A stretch of DNA of 64,000 nt from Paenibacillus algorifonticola (lineage in GTDB: Bacteria > Bacillota > Bacilli > Paenibacillales > Paenibacillaceae): contig NZ_KQ040786.1 of the NCBI RefSeq assembly GCF_000971975.1, positions 236 to 64,235 of the forward strand, given 5' to 3'. The notes below the pieces were generated by a model. The model searched no databases and had not been told where the DNA came from. It was given only the letters and a program-made list of their open reading frames with translations. Position 1 is the first letter of the stretch. Each line of letters begins with the position of its first letter. Shown in pieces: positions 29,873 to 37,482 of this stretch. The translations under genes and the position numbers were made by a program.

Positions 29873-31044
29873 GTGATGAGCAGCAGCGTGAACATTTGAT
29901 CGTTTTGGTAGACTGGGCTAGTTTTACGCTCAAGGGGTTGACGCTCACGCAAGTTTTTGAGCTGATCGGCATTCCTGAATCGGAATTTGTAGACTTGCCC
30001 CGTGGTCTTCATTTTTACGCCAAGCAAAAGATTTGTGGGGACATTCGGGTGCTTTGGGAAAGTACAACGGGGATGGATTTAGGCATACACGTTCAAATGT
30101 CAGGGCAAGGCTGCCGTGAGTACGAGACGTTTTACAACGGCGATTGGTATGAATTGTTTGCCAAGGTGATCAATAACGGCGGCAAGTTTAGTCGTTTCGA
30201 TTTGGCAGCTGACGAATTTCGTTACAATGGCGAGAAGCCATATTACACGGTCAACCAGCTGATCCGTAAGGTGAAGCGCGGTGAAGCCAGGAGTAAATGG
30301 AAAAATCTTAACCGTATGGAGAAGATACGCATATCTGATGGATTGAGTCAGGGCGACACGGCTTACTTCGGATCGGCGCTCTCCGACATCCAGCTTCGCG
30401 TGTACGAGAAGAACAAAGAACGGGAAAATGCAGGGAAGCAGCTCGAAGAGCATTTGACCGTTTGGAATCGTGCGGAGCTAGAACTCAAGGATGATCGGGC
30501 GCAGGATGCCGTGGCAGCTCTCCTGTACGGGGACGACGGCGGTTTGATTTTCTTCCGGCTTGTCAAAAACTATTTAAACTTTGTTGATCGGGGTTGCGAT
30601 AGTAATAAGGCTCGGTGGCCTGTCTGTGATTGGTGGCTGGACTATCTTGGTGAAGTTGAACGTCTCCAGCTCTCCCGTCAGGCTCCCGATAAAACCATTG
30701 AACAAAAGGAAGATTGGGTTAATAGACAGGTCAATCCTACTCTAGCTGAAATTTGGTATGCGCATGGTTCTCCTGGGCCGGAAATGCTTTGGGACATGAT
30801 TAGCGACGGCCTAGAGCGTATGACAGACGCACAGGTGGCGCGTGCGACGGATTTCCAGAATAGGAAGCGGAAAGAAGCTGGAGAGCATTTGCAAAGGCGT
30901 ATCGAGCGTAGGGCAATGCAACTGGAGTTCACCAAGGATGCGAGTCGGACGTTTGTTGCGGAGCTGGCAAAGGCTCATCGGCAAAATGAGGACAGCAAAA
31001 AAGAGCCGTTCGCAGCGGCTCCTTCGAATGACCCACGCATATAG
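29869..31044 (+). CDS. Rolling-circle replication initiator, Rep_trans family
   Basis: Protein of 391 residues, TTG start with AAAGGGG 9 bp upstream and overlapping the int stop. Motifs typical of Rep_trans/NicK relaxases: KFSRFDLAADEF (metal-binding region, near residue 105) and TAYFGSALSDIQLRVYEK (near 165), a stretch where family members keep their substrate contacts and Tyr. The C-terminal third is charged and probably helical. It should nick the double-strand origin and start production of single-stranded DNA, the genome form packaged by filamentous phages. Related proteins are found in ICEBs1-type elements and RC plasmids. Confidence 0.88.
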   Translation: MSDEQQREHLIVLVDWASFTLKGLTLTQVFELIGIPESEFVDLPRGLHFYAKQKICGDIRVLWESTTGMDLGIHVQMSGQGCREYETFYNGDWYELFAKVINNGGKFSRFDLAADEFRYNGEKPYYTVNQLIRKVKRGEARSKWKNLNRMEKIRISDGLSQGDTAYFGSALSDIQLRVYEKNKERENAGKQLEEHLTVWNRAELELKDDRAQDAVAALLYGDDGGLIFFRLVKNYLNFVDRGCDSNKARWPVCDWWLDYLGEVERLQLSRQAPDKTIEQKEDWVNRQVNPTLAEIWYAHGSPGPEMLWDMISDGLERMTDAQVARATDFQNRKRKEAGEHLQRRIERRAMQLEFTKDASRTFVAELAKAHRQNEDSKKEPFAAAPSNDPRI

Positions 31045-31076
31045 GTCGGTGATACTAAGTGTAGCTAAAGAAAGTA

Positions 31077-31106
31077 TTGCCAACTCATCCATAAAGCGTT
31101 TATACT
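31077..31106 (+). promoter_or_regulatory. Promoter of the rep-distal leader RNA
   Basis: TTGCCA (31077-31082) and TATACT (31101-31106) separated by 18 bp, placed just after rep and before two hairpins and a terminator. Confidence 0.5.
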
Positions 31107-31112
31107 AGATAT

Positions 31113-31290
31113 AGTTTAATTCGGAAGGACTGCTGCAAGCTTTGGTCGGCACAGCAGTCGCTTCCTATGAGGCATCCCATAGCAACTGGGGTGTCTCTAT
31201 ACATGCATTATAGTACAATTGTTCTGTTTTCAAAAGGGAACATCCGTTCTTGTCAAGTGCCGACCATTTCTCATGGTAGGCACTTTTTTT
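31113..31290 (+). ncRNA. Candidate structured leader or small RNA with conditional terminator
   Basis: A transcript from the promoter above would contain hairpin 1 (31123-31165: GGAAG-GACTGCTG pairing with CAGCAGTC-CTTCC), hairpin 2 (31170-31198: GAGGCATCCC with GGGGTGTCTC) and a strong terminator at 31254-31290. The loop of hairpin 1 contains TGGTCGGCAC (31143-31152), perfectly complementary to GTGCCGACCA (31257-31266), the 5' arm of the terminator. Such pairing would prevent the terminator. It may control read-through into the structural genes, act as a small RNA, or be part of the replication origin. Confidence 0.45.
31254..31290 (+). terminator. Terminator between replication and structural modules
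   Basis: AAGTGCCGACCAT and ATGGTAGGCACTT pair with one mismatch across TTCTC, followed by seven T. The rest of the 31291-31462 gap shows no further feature. Confidence 0.85.
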
Positions 31291-31462
31291 GTTTTCTCCT
31301 TCCATTCTCATTTTCACGAATGTACAAAAAGTGCAAATGAGTGGTGCCCCCAAAATGCTTCGTTTGACCCCGAAAATTTCTTTTCCTCAAATGTGACAAT
31401 TTTGTGAACCACGCTCACCCCGAGCTGTTCTTATAAAACTACTAAAAAAAGGATGTGCTGTT

Positions 31463-31780
31463 ATGAAAGCAAGAGTTTTGATTCTGGGTGCAAGCCGTTA
31501 TAAATTTCCTCAAGAAGGTACAGGCGAAATTATTGAAGGCTGCAAAGTTCACTTTGTAGAGGAAGACGGTGGCGAAGAGGAAAACAACATCGGTCGTATT
31601 CCTCAAACTACGATCATGGATTATGAATTTTACGAGTATGTGAAGAAGCAGCCTTTGCCTTCCATTTTTGAAGCCGACATGATTGTTTCGATGCGCGGTA
31701 AAAAACCAACACTCAAAATTGCAGATTTCATTTTCGTCGAGCCGATTAATTTTGCCAAGTCGAAAAATCAGCAAGCGTAA
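31463..31780 (+). CDS. Small acidic protein, probable phage ssDNA-binding protein
   Basis: Protein of 105 residues with an alternating beta-strand pattern (KARVLILGASRY, ADMIVSMRGK, LKIADFIFV) and an acidic middle (FVEEDGGEEENN). It occupies the place, after rep and before the coat genes, where filamentous phages encode their ssDNA-binding protein (gene V). AAAGGATG precedes the ATG. No sequence family was recognised, so the role is inferred from position and size. Its stop overlaps the next start (TAATG). Confidence 0.5.
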   Translation: MKARVLILGASRYKFPQEGTGEIIEGCKVHFVEEDGGEEENNIGRIPQTTIMDYEFYEYVKKQPLPSIFEADMIVSMRGKKPTLKIADFIFVEPINFAKSKNQQA

Positions 31781-32196
31781 TGCGCGTTATCTTAACGGGT
31801 GTGGTTAGTGCCTTTCGGCTGGTCGATATGCCAAAAGGCAGCAGCAAGGTCGGACAGATCGACATTGTACAGGCTGGTGATAAACGTTATGCAACGAAAG
31901 TCGTTAGCGTCTATATTCCAAATGGAGCTTATTGCCGTTTGATTGCCGAACATTTGCAGGAACATGTCGATCCGATCATTAGTTTGCTTTGCTGGCTGAA
32001 AGAAGGAAAAGAGCTTGAGATTGAAGTCGTCGAAATGCTGACGTTAACGGAAGGAGTGCTGCCAAGTGGAAGAAACGCCAATACCAACAGAAACACCGAT
32101 TCTAACACCGACCCCGACTCCGATCCCGACCCCAACGCCGATTCCGACGACCCCACCTTATGCGCAGGATCAAACGGATTGGCTCCAGCAAATTAG
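31780..32196 (+). CDS. Phage protein of unknown function with C-terminal Asn/Asp/Thr repeat tail
   Basis: Protein of 138 residues. The first about 100 residues look like a folded soluble domain (VVSAFRLVDMPKGSSKVGQIDIV ends a beta-rich stretch). The last about 40 residues are low-complexity Asn-Thr-Asp-Pro and share their DNA with the next gene in another frame. Coupled to the preceding gene by TAATG. Function not recognised; a partner of the ssDNA-binding protein is possible from position. Confidence 0.55.
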   Translation: MRVILTGVVSAFRLVDMPKGSSKVGQIDIVQAGDKRYATKVVSVYIPNGAYCRLIAEHLQEHVDPIISLLCWLKEGKELEIEVVEMLTLTEGVLPSGRNANTNRNTDSNTDPDSDPDPNADSDDPTLCAGSNGLAPAN

Positions 32197-32299
32197 TGAG
32201 CAGCTTTCTACGATCATTCATATTGGTTGGCTTTGTTTTATTGTCTTAAGTATTTATTGTGGCTATAGTTTGGCTGCTAGGATGGTGAGCCGTCGATGA
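32066..32299 (+). CDS. Small membrane protein with Thr-Pro repeats
   Basis: Protein of 77 residues, GTG start with AAGGAG 9 bp upstream. The N-terminal about 32 residues are a TPTPIPTPTP-type repeat that would be extended and rigid; residues about 50-70 form one transmembrane helix (IGWLCFIVLSIYCGYSLA) followed by basic RMVSRR, giving an outside-N, inside-C orientation. It overlaps the preceding gene by 131 bp in a different frame. The size and single helix suit a minor virion protein. Confidence 0.65.
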   Translation: MEETPIPTETPILTPTPTPIPTPTPIPTTPPYAQDQTDWLQQISEQLSTIIHIGWLCFIVLSIYCGYSLAARMVSRR

Positions 32300-32412
32300 A
32301 CATTTTATATCTTTGGATTTTGTCTCTTGCTTTTGCTTCAGCTGGAATCCTTGTGCTTTCCCTGATGTCTTTATCGGAATGGATTTATAGAAAGTGGGGT
32401 GGCTATTACTAA
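32296..32412 (+). CDS. Tiny membrane protein (38 residues)
   Basis: ATGA overlap with the preceding gene. It is one hydrophobic helix (LYLWILSLAFASAGILVLSL) followed by a basic/aromatic tail (EWIYRKWGGYY). Similar in size to pVII and pIX of M13, but no sequence match can be claimed. Confidence 0.55.
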   Translation: MNILYLWILSLAFASAGILVLSLMSLSEWIYRKWGGYY

Positions 32413-32570
32413 TGGATTTGTTCATTGTGCTATTGCCTACTTTCATCCTTTCTTTTGGTGCTAGCTTCTTGATTAATATTTTTAAGGATTCGATGGATTC
32501 TACCGCTTCGGATTCGAATGAAGTAAAGCCTGTAGAGGTGATCAATATTGGAGACTTTGGCAGGAGATGA
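32412..32570 (+). CDS. Small membrane protein (52 residues)
   Basis: Start overlaps the preceding stop (TAATG). The N-terminal about 24 residues are hydrophobic (FIVLLPTFILSFGASFLINIF) and the remainder is polar and acidic. Unknown; virion or assembly component suggested by its place in the coat operon. Confidence 0.5.
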   Translation: MDLFIVLLPTFILSFGASFLINIFKDSMDSTASDSNEVKPVEVINIGDFGRR

Positions 32571-32649
32571 GCTTTTTATTTTTTACGCTTCGTTTTTGAT
32601 GGGCTTAATGTTTGGCCTTCTTAAACTGGTGTATCGCGAAAGGGGGTGA
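32548..32649 (+). CDS. Tiny membrane protein (33 residues)
   Basis: TTG start with AGAGGTG 7 bp upstream, overlapping the preceding gene by 23 bp. Sequence is a short acidic N-terminus, one helix (LFIFYASFLMGLMFGLLKLV) and a basic YRERG end. It has the length of the M13 end-cap proteins pVII/pIX (32-33 residues) and the same charge layout as coat proteins. Confidence 0.5.
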   Translation: METLAGDELFIFYASFLMGLMFGLLKLVYRERG

Positions 32650-32661
32650 TAGCACATTAAA

Positions 32662-34530
32662 GTGCGTATCCTGATTTGTTCGTTGCTGCTCATGACTCTT
32701 TTTGTTTTCGGTGGACAAGCTTTTGCTTATGATGGTGGTTTGTTGAACGGTCAGCCTGGTCAGCTGTATCTCCCAAGGGATGCTACCTTGAACGGTACAT
32801 ACACGGATGCAGTTACGGATAATGACACTTCCACACAGGTTTTTTTGCCCTATCTTAGTAATAATTCGATCTCTTGGACGTTATCAGCTACGGCGAATAT
32901 CACAAGCTATCGTATTCAACGAAGTGGTTCAGGTGGAGCTACGGTTACTTTTTATAATGCTGCTGGTACTTCGATTCATGCGGTCAGTCGGGCTACAGGT
33001 ACCTTTAATGTCAACTTGGTTGGTGTTAAAAAAGTTAGTATCATAAATGGTTCTTCTGGCTCTAGTACTTATATTCAGGAGTTTGATATTTTTGGCGAAT
33101 TTGTCTATCCTGTCCCATCTGCCCTTGTTGCTACGCCGGATACCCGATCCGTTAAGTTGGCTTGGAACGATATTCCTGACGCTGGTCATTTGGGTTATGT
33201 CGTTTATATGGATAATCAGCTAATCACGGCGACTCCTATTACGAATAAGAATTATATAGTGACGGGTCTTGCTCCTGATGTGCCCCATAAGTTTTATGTG
33301 AAGTCGGTTTATACGGGTGGGTTTTACAGCCAAATGTCAAATGAAGTGACGGCTGCTGCTTATGGTGATCCGATTAACAAGCCCCAGCTTTCAGGTACGG
33401 AATTTCTGGATCGCATCGATCTGCAATGGACGGCTGTAATAGGTGCTCAATCCTATCGCCTTTATGCTGTTGACGTTGGTCAGTTGTACGCTGGAACTAA
33501 CCTTACTTACAGTCATACGGGATTGCCTTTAGGTACAGCATATACTTACTATGTTGTTGCTTATGATGAATATGGTAGGACGGTCACGAGTGATCAAATT
33601 CAATTGAAGACTCGTGAGCCACCTGATCCCGTTTATCCGATTATCGAAGTGCTTAGCAAAACGCATGATACGGTGCAGCTGCGTTTTAAAAATGGTAGTC
33701 CACCGTACACGCTGTACCGCGATGATGATTTGATATCGAACAATCTGTCTACGAATGTTTTTACTTTCAATGGCACTCTGACATCGGAAACGCTTTATCA
33801 TTTTCGGGTCGGTTACACGGATGTTTACGGACGTTATTTAGAGTCGCAGCTTGATGTGACGACTGGAACTCTACCCGATGCTGTTATGCCTGTTTTGACG
33901 GCTAATAATGTGACGGCAGAATCTTTACGGCTTACTTGGAATCAGGTGGGTGTGTCGTATAAGGTTTTGCAGAATGGTGTTGAGCTTGGTGAGCAAACGA
34001 CAACGTTTCGTGCTGTTTATGGCTTGACGGAGAAAACGGCATATACGTATCAGGTTATAGCGATTGATCGTTTTGGCCGTGAGAATGCATCCAACGTATT
34101 GACGGTTACGACATCTGCTAGGCCTGTGCCGACTGATCCTCCAGCACCGACGGGAACGCCACCGCCTATTAGCCATTCGGATAATCCGGATCTGAACAAA
34201 GCTAATGACCAACTCATTCAAGGCGCGAAGGATACGAAAGAAAGTAGCATGGTCATGATTTGGGTGATCATCGGTATTTTCATTTTGATTTTCGGGGCAT
34301 GGTGGCTTATCCGAATTTTCAAAAAGAAGATGACGGCTGTTCATCAAACGAAGTCTTCTGGAGCATCAGCTTCGGCCGGATCGGCCGGATCGGGTGGATC
34401 GGCTCCAATGAATTTATCTTTAAAATCGGTTAGAAAAACAAATTACAATGCCCAGAAAGGGCACGGGAGGAACAATTATTATGTGGAAAAAACTCGGTAC
34501 AGCAGTAGGCAAGGTAAACAAAGGTATTAG
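32662..34530 (+). CDS. Phage adhesion/tip protein: discoidin-like and FN3 repeats fused to a coat-like module
   Basis: Protein of 622 residues with a GTG start. Order: signal peptide (1-22), a beta-rich domain resembling F5/8 discoidin (about 30-150), four fibronectin type III-like repeats (about 152-490; KLAWNDI, DLQWTAV, QLRFKNG, RLTWNQV strands), a Pro-rich linker, then residues 508-557 that align without gaps to the mature major coat protein (26 of 50 identical by eye, including NPDL and IFKKKM), and a Gly/Ser-rich basic tail. It should be anchored in virion or membrane by the coat-like helix and bind a receptor with the repeats. It overlaps the coat gene by 50 bp. Confidence 0.78.
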   Translation: MRILICSLLLMTLFVFGGQAFAYDGGLLNGQPGQLYLPRDATLNGTYTDAVTDNDTSTQVFLPYLSNNSISWTLSATANITSYRIQRSGSGGATVTFYNAAGTSIHAVSRATGTFNVNLVGVKKVSIINGSSGSSTYIQEFDIFGEFVYPVPSALVATPDTRSVKLAWNDIPDAGHLGYVVYMDNQLITATPITNKNYIVTGLAPDVPHKFYVKSVYTGGFYSQMSNEVTAAAYGDPINKPQLSGTEFLDRIDLQWTAVIGAQSYRLYAVDVGQLYAGTNLTYSHTGLPLGTAYTYYVVAYDEYGRTVTSDQIQLKTREPPDPVYPIIEVLSKTHDTVQLRFKNGSPPYTLYRDDDLISNNLSTNVFTFNGTLTSETLYHFRVGYTDVYGRYLESQLDVTTGTLPDAVMPVLTANNVTAESLRLTWNQVGVSYKVLQNGVELGEQTTTFRAVYGLTEKTAYTYQVIAIDRFGRENASNVLTVTTSARPVPTDPPAPTGTPPPISHSDNPDLNKANDQLIQGAKDTKESSMVMIWVIIGIFILIFGAWWLIRIFKKKMTAVHQTKSSGASASAGSAGSGGSAPMNLSLKSVRKTNYNAQKGHGRNNYYVEKTRYSSRQGKQRY

Positions 34531-34753
34531 TGCAATGATGATGGCGATTGCTGTTATGGCTATGATGGCTGTTCCGGCGTTCGCTGCTAACCCTGATCTT
34601 GATACAGTAACGGGTAACTTGACTGACGGTGCGAATGACATGAAGGTCAACGCGATGGAAATTATCGCAGTCTGCATCGTCATCTTTATCGTCGTTTTCG
34701 GTATCAGCTGGTTGATGAGCATCTTCAAGAAAAAAATGTCCAAAGCAGCCTAA
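34481..34753 (+). CDS. Major coat protein (pVIII-like)
   Basis: Protein of 90 residues. A 35-residue signal peptide with basic N-terminus and AVPAFA cleavage site leaves a 55-residue mature chain: acidic/polar start (ANPDLDTVTGNL), a 20-residue hydrophobic core and a lysine-rich end (IFKKKMSKAA). This is the exact design of filamentous phage coat proteins, where the basic end contacts DNA. GGGAGG is 10 bp before ATG 34481. Sits in the middle of the structural operon. Confidence 0.85.
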   Translation: MWKKLGTAVGKVNKGISAMMMAIAVMAMMAVPAFAANPDLDTVTGNLTDGANDMKVNAMEIIAVCIVIFIVVFGISWLMSIFKKKMSKAA

Positions 34754-34754
34754 T

Positions 34755-35693
34755 ATGCTGCGATTTATAAGAATCATGTTGATTGGGGTAATAGCGCTTG
34801 CGCTATTTCCCTTTTCTACTTATGCAGCCGGAACGCCATACTTCGGACCACAAGGGCAAGATGATTTTTTGTGGTACGGGGACGATGAATTTCCCAAGTC
34901 GGAAGAACAAGGCATTACCCTGAATGTGGATGAAACGTCATTATCGTTTCAGTCGGTGATCGGGGAGGTAACGATGTCTCCTAGCATCGTTGAAAATCGG
35001 GAGATCGTCCGATTTTACGTGACAGCTAACAATCGGATCGTTGATTATTTTGATCCGGCATGGGATCAAACGACGAATCAATATCGGTCAACGTATTGGC
35101 TGCGCATTGCGATGGATGACTGGAACATTGGTACCCGTGTCTATTTTAAAATTGTTGCCGTCACAAGCAGCAGCAGCTTTGAAATTGGCGATCCGTTTGT
35201 TGGGTATGTGGTTGCCTGGTCAAATCAAACGCCAACCTATCAGCTCAAACCGCTGCCTGTATCGGACAGTGATACACACGGCTGGTTAAAAAAAATCTTT
35301 GACCTGTTGGAAGAGCTGCTCACGGCCATGAACAGCAAGCTGGCCGAAATTAATGCGAATGTGAAAAAGATTTATGAAATTACACCGCAAACGCAAGCGA
35401 AGTTTGATGCAGCAATGGCGAATTTGCAAGCCAAGCTCCCCACGGAGCAAATGAAAAATGAAATGCAGAATGCGCAGCAAGTGGTACAGAATAGCGCAAA
35501 TAGGATCGAAAACACACCCCAAAAAGTCAAGTTTGGCGAAATCCATTGGATGGGGGTCGTGACAACGGATGCGCTGGATTTTACGGATTTTATGGAACTC
35601 ATTGATAAAATTCGAACGATTGTGAAAATAACGTTATGGTGCGAATTTTTTTACTTTGTCATTCTGATTTTACGACCACGCCTTGTTGCTTAA
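34755..35693 (+). CDS. Large minor coat/assembly protein with signal peptide and C-terminal anchor
   Basis: Protein of 312 residues: signal peptide (1-24, ending STYAA), a beta-rich exported domain (about 30-170), a helical, possibly coiled-coil region (about 175-260, EELLTAMNSKLAEINANVKK) and one C-terminal transmembrane helix (LWCEFFYFVILILRP). The layout is like pIII of filamentous phages, whose C-terminal anchor holds the virion to the membrane until release. It starts 1 bp after the coat stop, so it is translationally coupled. Confidence 0.6.
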   Translation: MLRFIRIMLIGVIALALFPFSTYAAGTPYFGPQGQDDFLWYGDDEFPKSEEQGITLNVDETSLSFQSVIGEVTMSPSIVENREIVRFYVTANNRIVDYFDPAWDQTTNQYRSTYWLRIAMDDWNIGTRVYFKIVAVTSSSSFEIGDPFVGYVVAWSNQTPTYQLKPLPVSDSDTHGWLKKIFDLLEELLTAMNSKLAEINANVKKIYEITPQTQAKFDAAMANLQAKLPTEQMKNEMQNAQQVVQNSANRIENTPQKVKFGEIHWMGVVTTDALDFTDFMELIDKIRTIVKITLWCEFFYFVILILRPRLVA

Positions 35694-35706
35694 GGGGGTT
35701 AAATAG

Positions 35707-35967
35707 TTGATAGATAATATGATGGATACGATGGCGAATTTCATGAATCGGGTAGCTGAGTGGCTTACCCTTCCAGCGATTGACTGGGCGAAGTTTGCTG
35801 AGAACTGGAACAAATTAATTGATACGGTGGCTGCATGGAATAAGATTTTTCCGCTCACGGATCTGATGGTCATTATGGGATTGGTCATAGCCTTCAGTAT
35901 TGCGTTGATGATTTTTTACACGGTTGTCCTGATTAAAAGCTTTATACCGTTTTCGGGAGGAAAATAG
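35707..35967 (+). CDS. Membrane protein, possible pVI-like minor coat protein
   Basis: Protein of 86 residues, TTG start with AAGGGGG 8 bp upstream. An amphipathic N-terminal half rich in Trp and Asn (FMNRVAEWLTLPAIDW) is followed by one transmembrane helix (LMVIMGLVIAFSIALMIFY). Located between the pIII-like and Zot-like genes, where M13 has gene VI. Role inferred from position. Confidence 0.5.
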   Translation: MIDNMMDTMANFMNRVAEWLTLPAIDWAKFAENWNKLIDTVAAWNKIFPLTDLMVIMGLVIAFSIALMIFYTVVLIKSFIPFSGGK

Positions 35968-35969
35968 CG

Positions 35970-36416
35970 ATGATGGCATTTTTGTACAAGTTGTTTGCCA
36001 AGGTGACGCGTAAAGGGCTGCTGACCTTCGCGATCAAGCGTTTGCCTGTGTACTTGGCTGGATTAACCATATTAATGATTTGGGGAGTGCCTGGCGTTAT
36101 GATGACTTTTTTGTTGGTAATGGCCTTTTTCTTCGGGTGGTTCCTGAATAAGTTTTTAGCAGCCATTAAGGATTACAGACTGACGCAACGGTTGAATCGG
36201 ATACATTTCACTCATATTGAATTTGACACGATGCGTCGAGAACGGGACATGGCCATTCAGGCGTATCAAATGGTGATGGAAGCCGATTCGAAGGGGCGAC
36301 GGGTTAAGGCGGCTGGCATGCCGCCGACGCCCGTTCCCCCTTCGAATCGTGCCTATGACCCCGATACGATTAGGGAGTACATGCGCCAGCACGGCAATGG
36401 GGAGGAAATGGCATGA
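35970..36416 (+). CDS. Membrane protein upstream of the Zot-like ATPase
   Basis: Protein of 148 residues with two adjacent hydrophobic helices (about 25-60) and a long cytoplasmic charged tail ending in a Pro-rich stretch (PPTPVPPSN). GGGAGG is 9 bp before the ATG; the stop overlaps the ATPase start by 4 bp. It may anchor the ATPase or take part in the export pore. Confidence 0.5.
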   Translation: MMAFLYKLFAKVTRKGLLTFAIKRLPVYLAGLTILMIWGVPGVMMTFLLVMAFFFGWFLNKFLAAIKDYRLTQRLNRIHFTHIEFDTMRRERDMAIQAYQMVMEADSKGRRVKAAGMPPTPVPPSNRAYDPDTIREYMRQHGNGEEMA

Positions 36417-37057
36417 TAGAAGTGTTGACCGGGCTTCCGGGGTTTGGTAAAACAGCTACGGCTGCTAAGTGGTCGTTCAACAAAATGCGCGAAGGAAAGG
36501 TCGTATACAGCAATTTCCCCTTAAAAGGGGCTATTCCCTATCATGACCCGTTGCAAGTTTTAGGGCGCGTTAAAAACGCTCTGATCGTCATGGATGAAGC
36601 TGGTATTCTGCTTGATGGTCTGCAAATGTACAACATGCCGTATGAAGTGTTTTATGAGCTTAGGCAGCATCGGAAGGACGGCGTGGATTTATTGTTAACG
36701 GCGCAAAGCATATTGGATATTGCCTACCCGTTCCGGCGCTTAATCCAATTTGAAAATCGGATTACCATGAAGCTCGCTAATTTTGTACAGGTATCGGTAA
36801 AAGATCCTCAGCCAGCTGGGCAGATTTTTGGTAAGCGACTTTGGTACCTGAATAAATGGATATTCGACGTGTATCGGACAGACTTCAAAGTCAAAACGCC
36901 TGACTACCTTGGCCTGAATGGCTTGATCGATGCAGAAGATATGCCGGAGCCGGATTATGAAAAATGGCGCCGTGAGTATGAAGTTTTGAAACAGCTTATG
37001 AATGAAGGTCTGCATTTGAATGGCTATGATCCAGCGAGGAGGTTGTTTGTGGCATGA
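36413..37057 (+). CDS. Zot-like (pI-type) morphogenesis ATPase, short form
   Basis: P-loop protein of 214 residues. Walker A GLPGFGKT is at residues 7-14 and Walker B ALIVMDEAG at about 56-64; ELRQHRKDGVDLLLTAQS resembles the sensor region of the Zot family. Zot/pI powers virion assembly and is the marker gene of filamentous phages. Diderm phage versions continue through a membrane helix into a periplasmic domain that meets the secretin; this one has no hydrophobic segment, which suits a one-membrane host. The neighbouring membrane proteins may supply the anchor. Confidence 0.83.
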   Translation: MIEVLTGLPGFGKTATAAKWSFNKMREGKVVYSNFPLKGAIPYHDPLQVLGRVKNALIVMDEAGILLDGLQMYNMPYEVFYELRQHRKDGVDLLLTAQSILDIAYPFRRLIQFENRITMKLANFVQVSVKDPQPAGQIFGKRLWYLNKWIFDVYRTDFKVKTPDYLGLNGLIDAEDMPEPDYEKWRREYEVLKQLMNEGLHLNGYDPARRLFVA

Positions 37058-37221
37058 ATCACAATGTCTTTCGGCAGATCGGCTTGCGCTTAGGGGTATT
37101 GGGTGCTATTTTCGGCATTCTTACCCTGATCGCTTTTTTCATGGGTTTACCTCAACCGTGGGTGTGGGCTGCAATGTTTACCATGTTGTCATGGACAACG
37201 GTAGTTAGGAATTTAATATGA
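37054..37221 (+). CDS. Small two-helix membrane protein (55 residues)
   Basis: ATGA overlap with the Zot-like gene and with the next gene. Two hydrophobic stretches (LRLGVLGAIFGILTLIAFF and WVWAAMFTMLSW). Unknown role in assembly or export. Confidence 0.5.
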   Translation: MNHNVFRQIGLRLGVLGAIFGILTLIAFFMGLPQPWVWAAMFTMLSWTTVVRNLI

Positions 37222-37478
37222 AGAAGAAAATTCAGTATGGTGCCATTATTATTTCGGCATGCTGCTTCGTCTATTTGTTTATCATGCAAGTCTTGAAGGT
37301 CAAAGGTATTTTTACGAACGTCGAAAAGTTCACCTTAATGCCGTTACTGATCGCCGTTGTGCTGCTGGTTGCGTTGTTGTGTCATGGTGGACTATATGTC
37401 CTGATAATGGATCGCAAGGAAATGCGTCATGTGGTGGTGGATGATGATGAGTGGTGGACAAAATGGGACAGGGTGTAA
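37218..37478 (+). CDS. Two-helix membrane protein (86 residues)
   Basis: Starts by ATGA overlap. Helices at about 7-25 (IIISACCFVYLFIMQVL) and about 42-65 (LLIAVVLLVALLCHGGLYVLI), with an acidic C-terminus (VVVDDDEWWTKWDRV). Part of the string of coupled membrane proteins after the ATPase. Confidence 0.5.
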   Translation: MKKKIQYGAIIISACCFVYLFIMQVLKVKGIFTNVEKFTLMPLLIAVVLLVALLCHGGLYVLIMDRKEMRHVVVDDDEWWTKWDRV

Positions 37479-37482
37479 GCTG

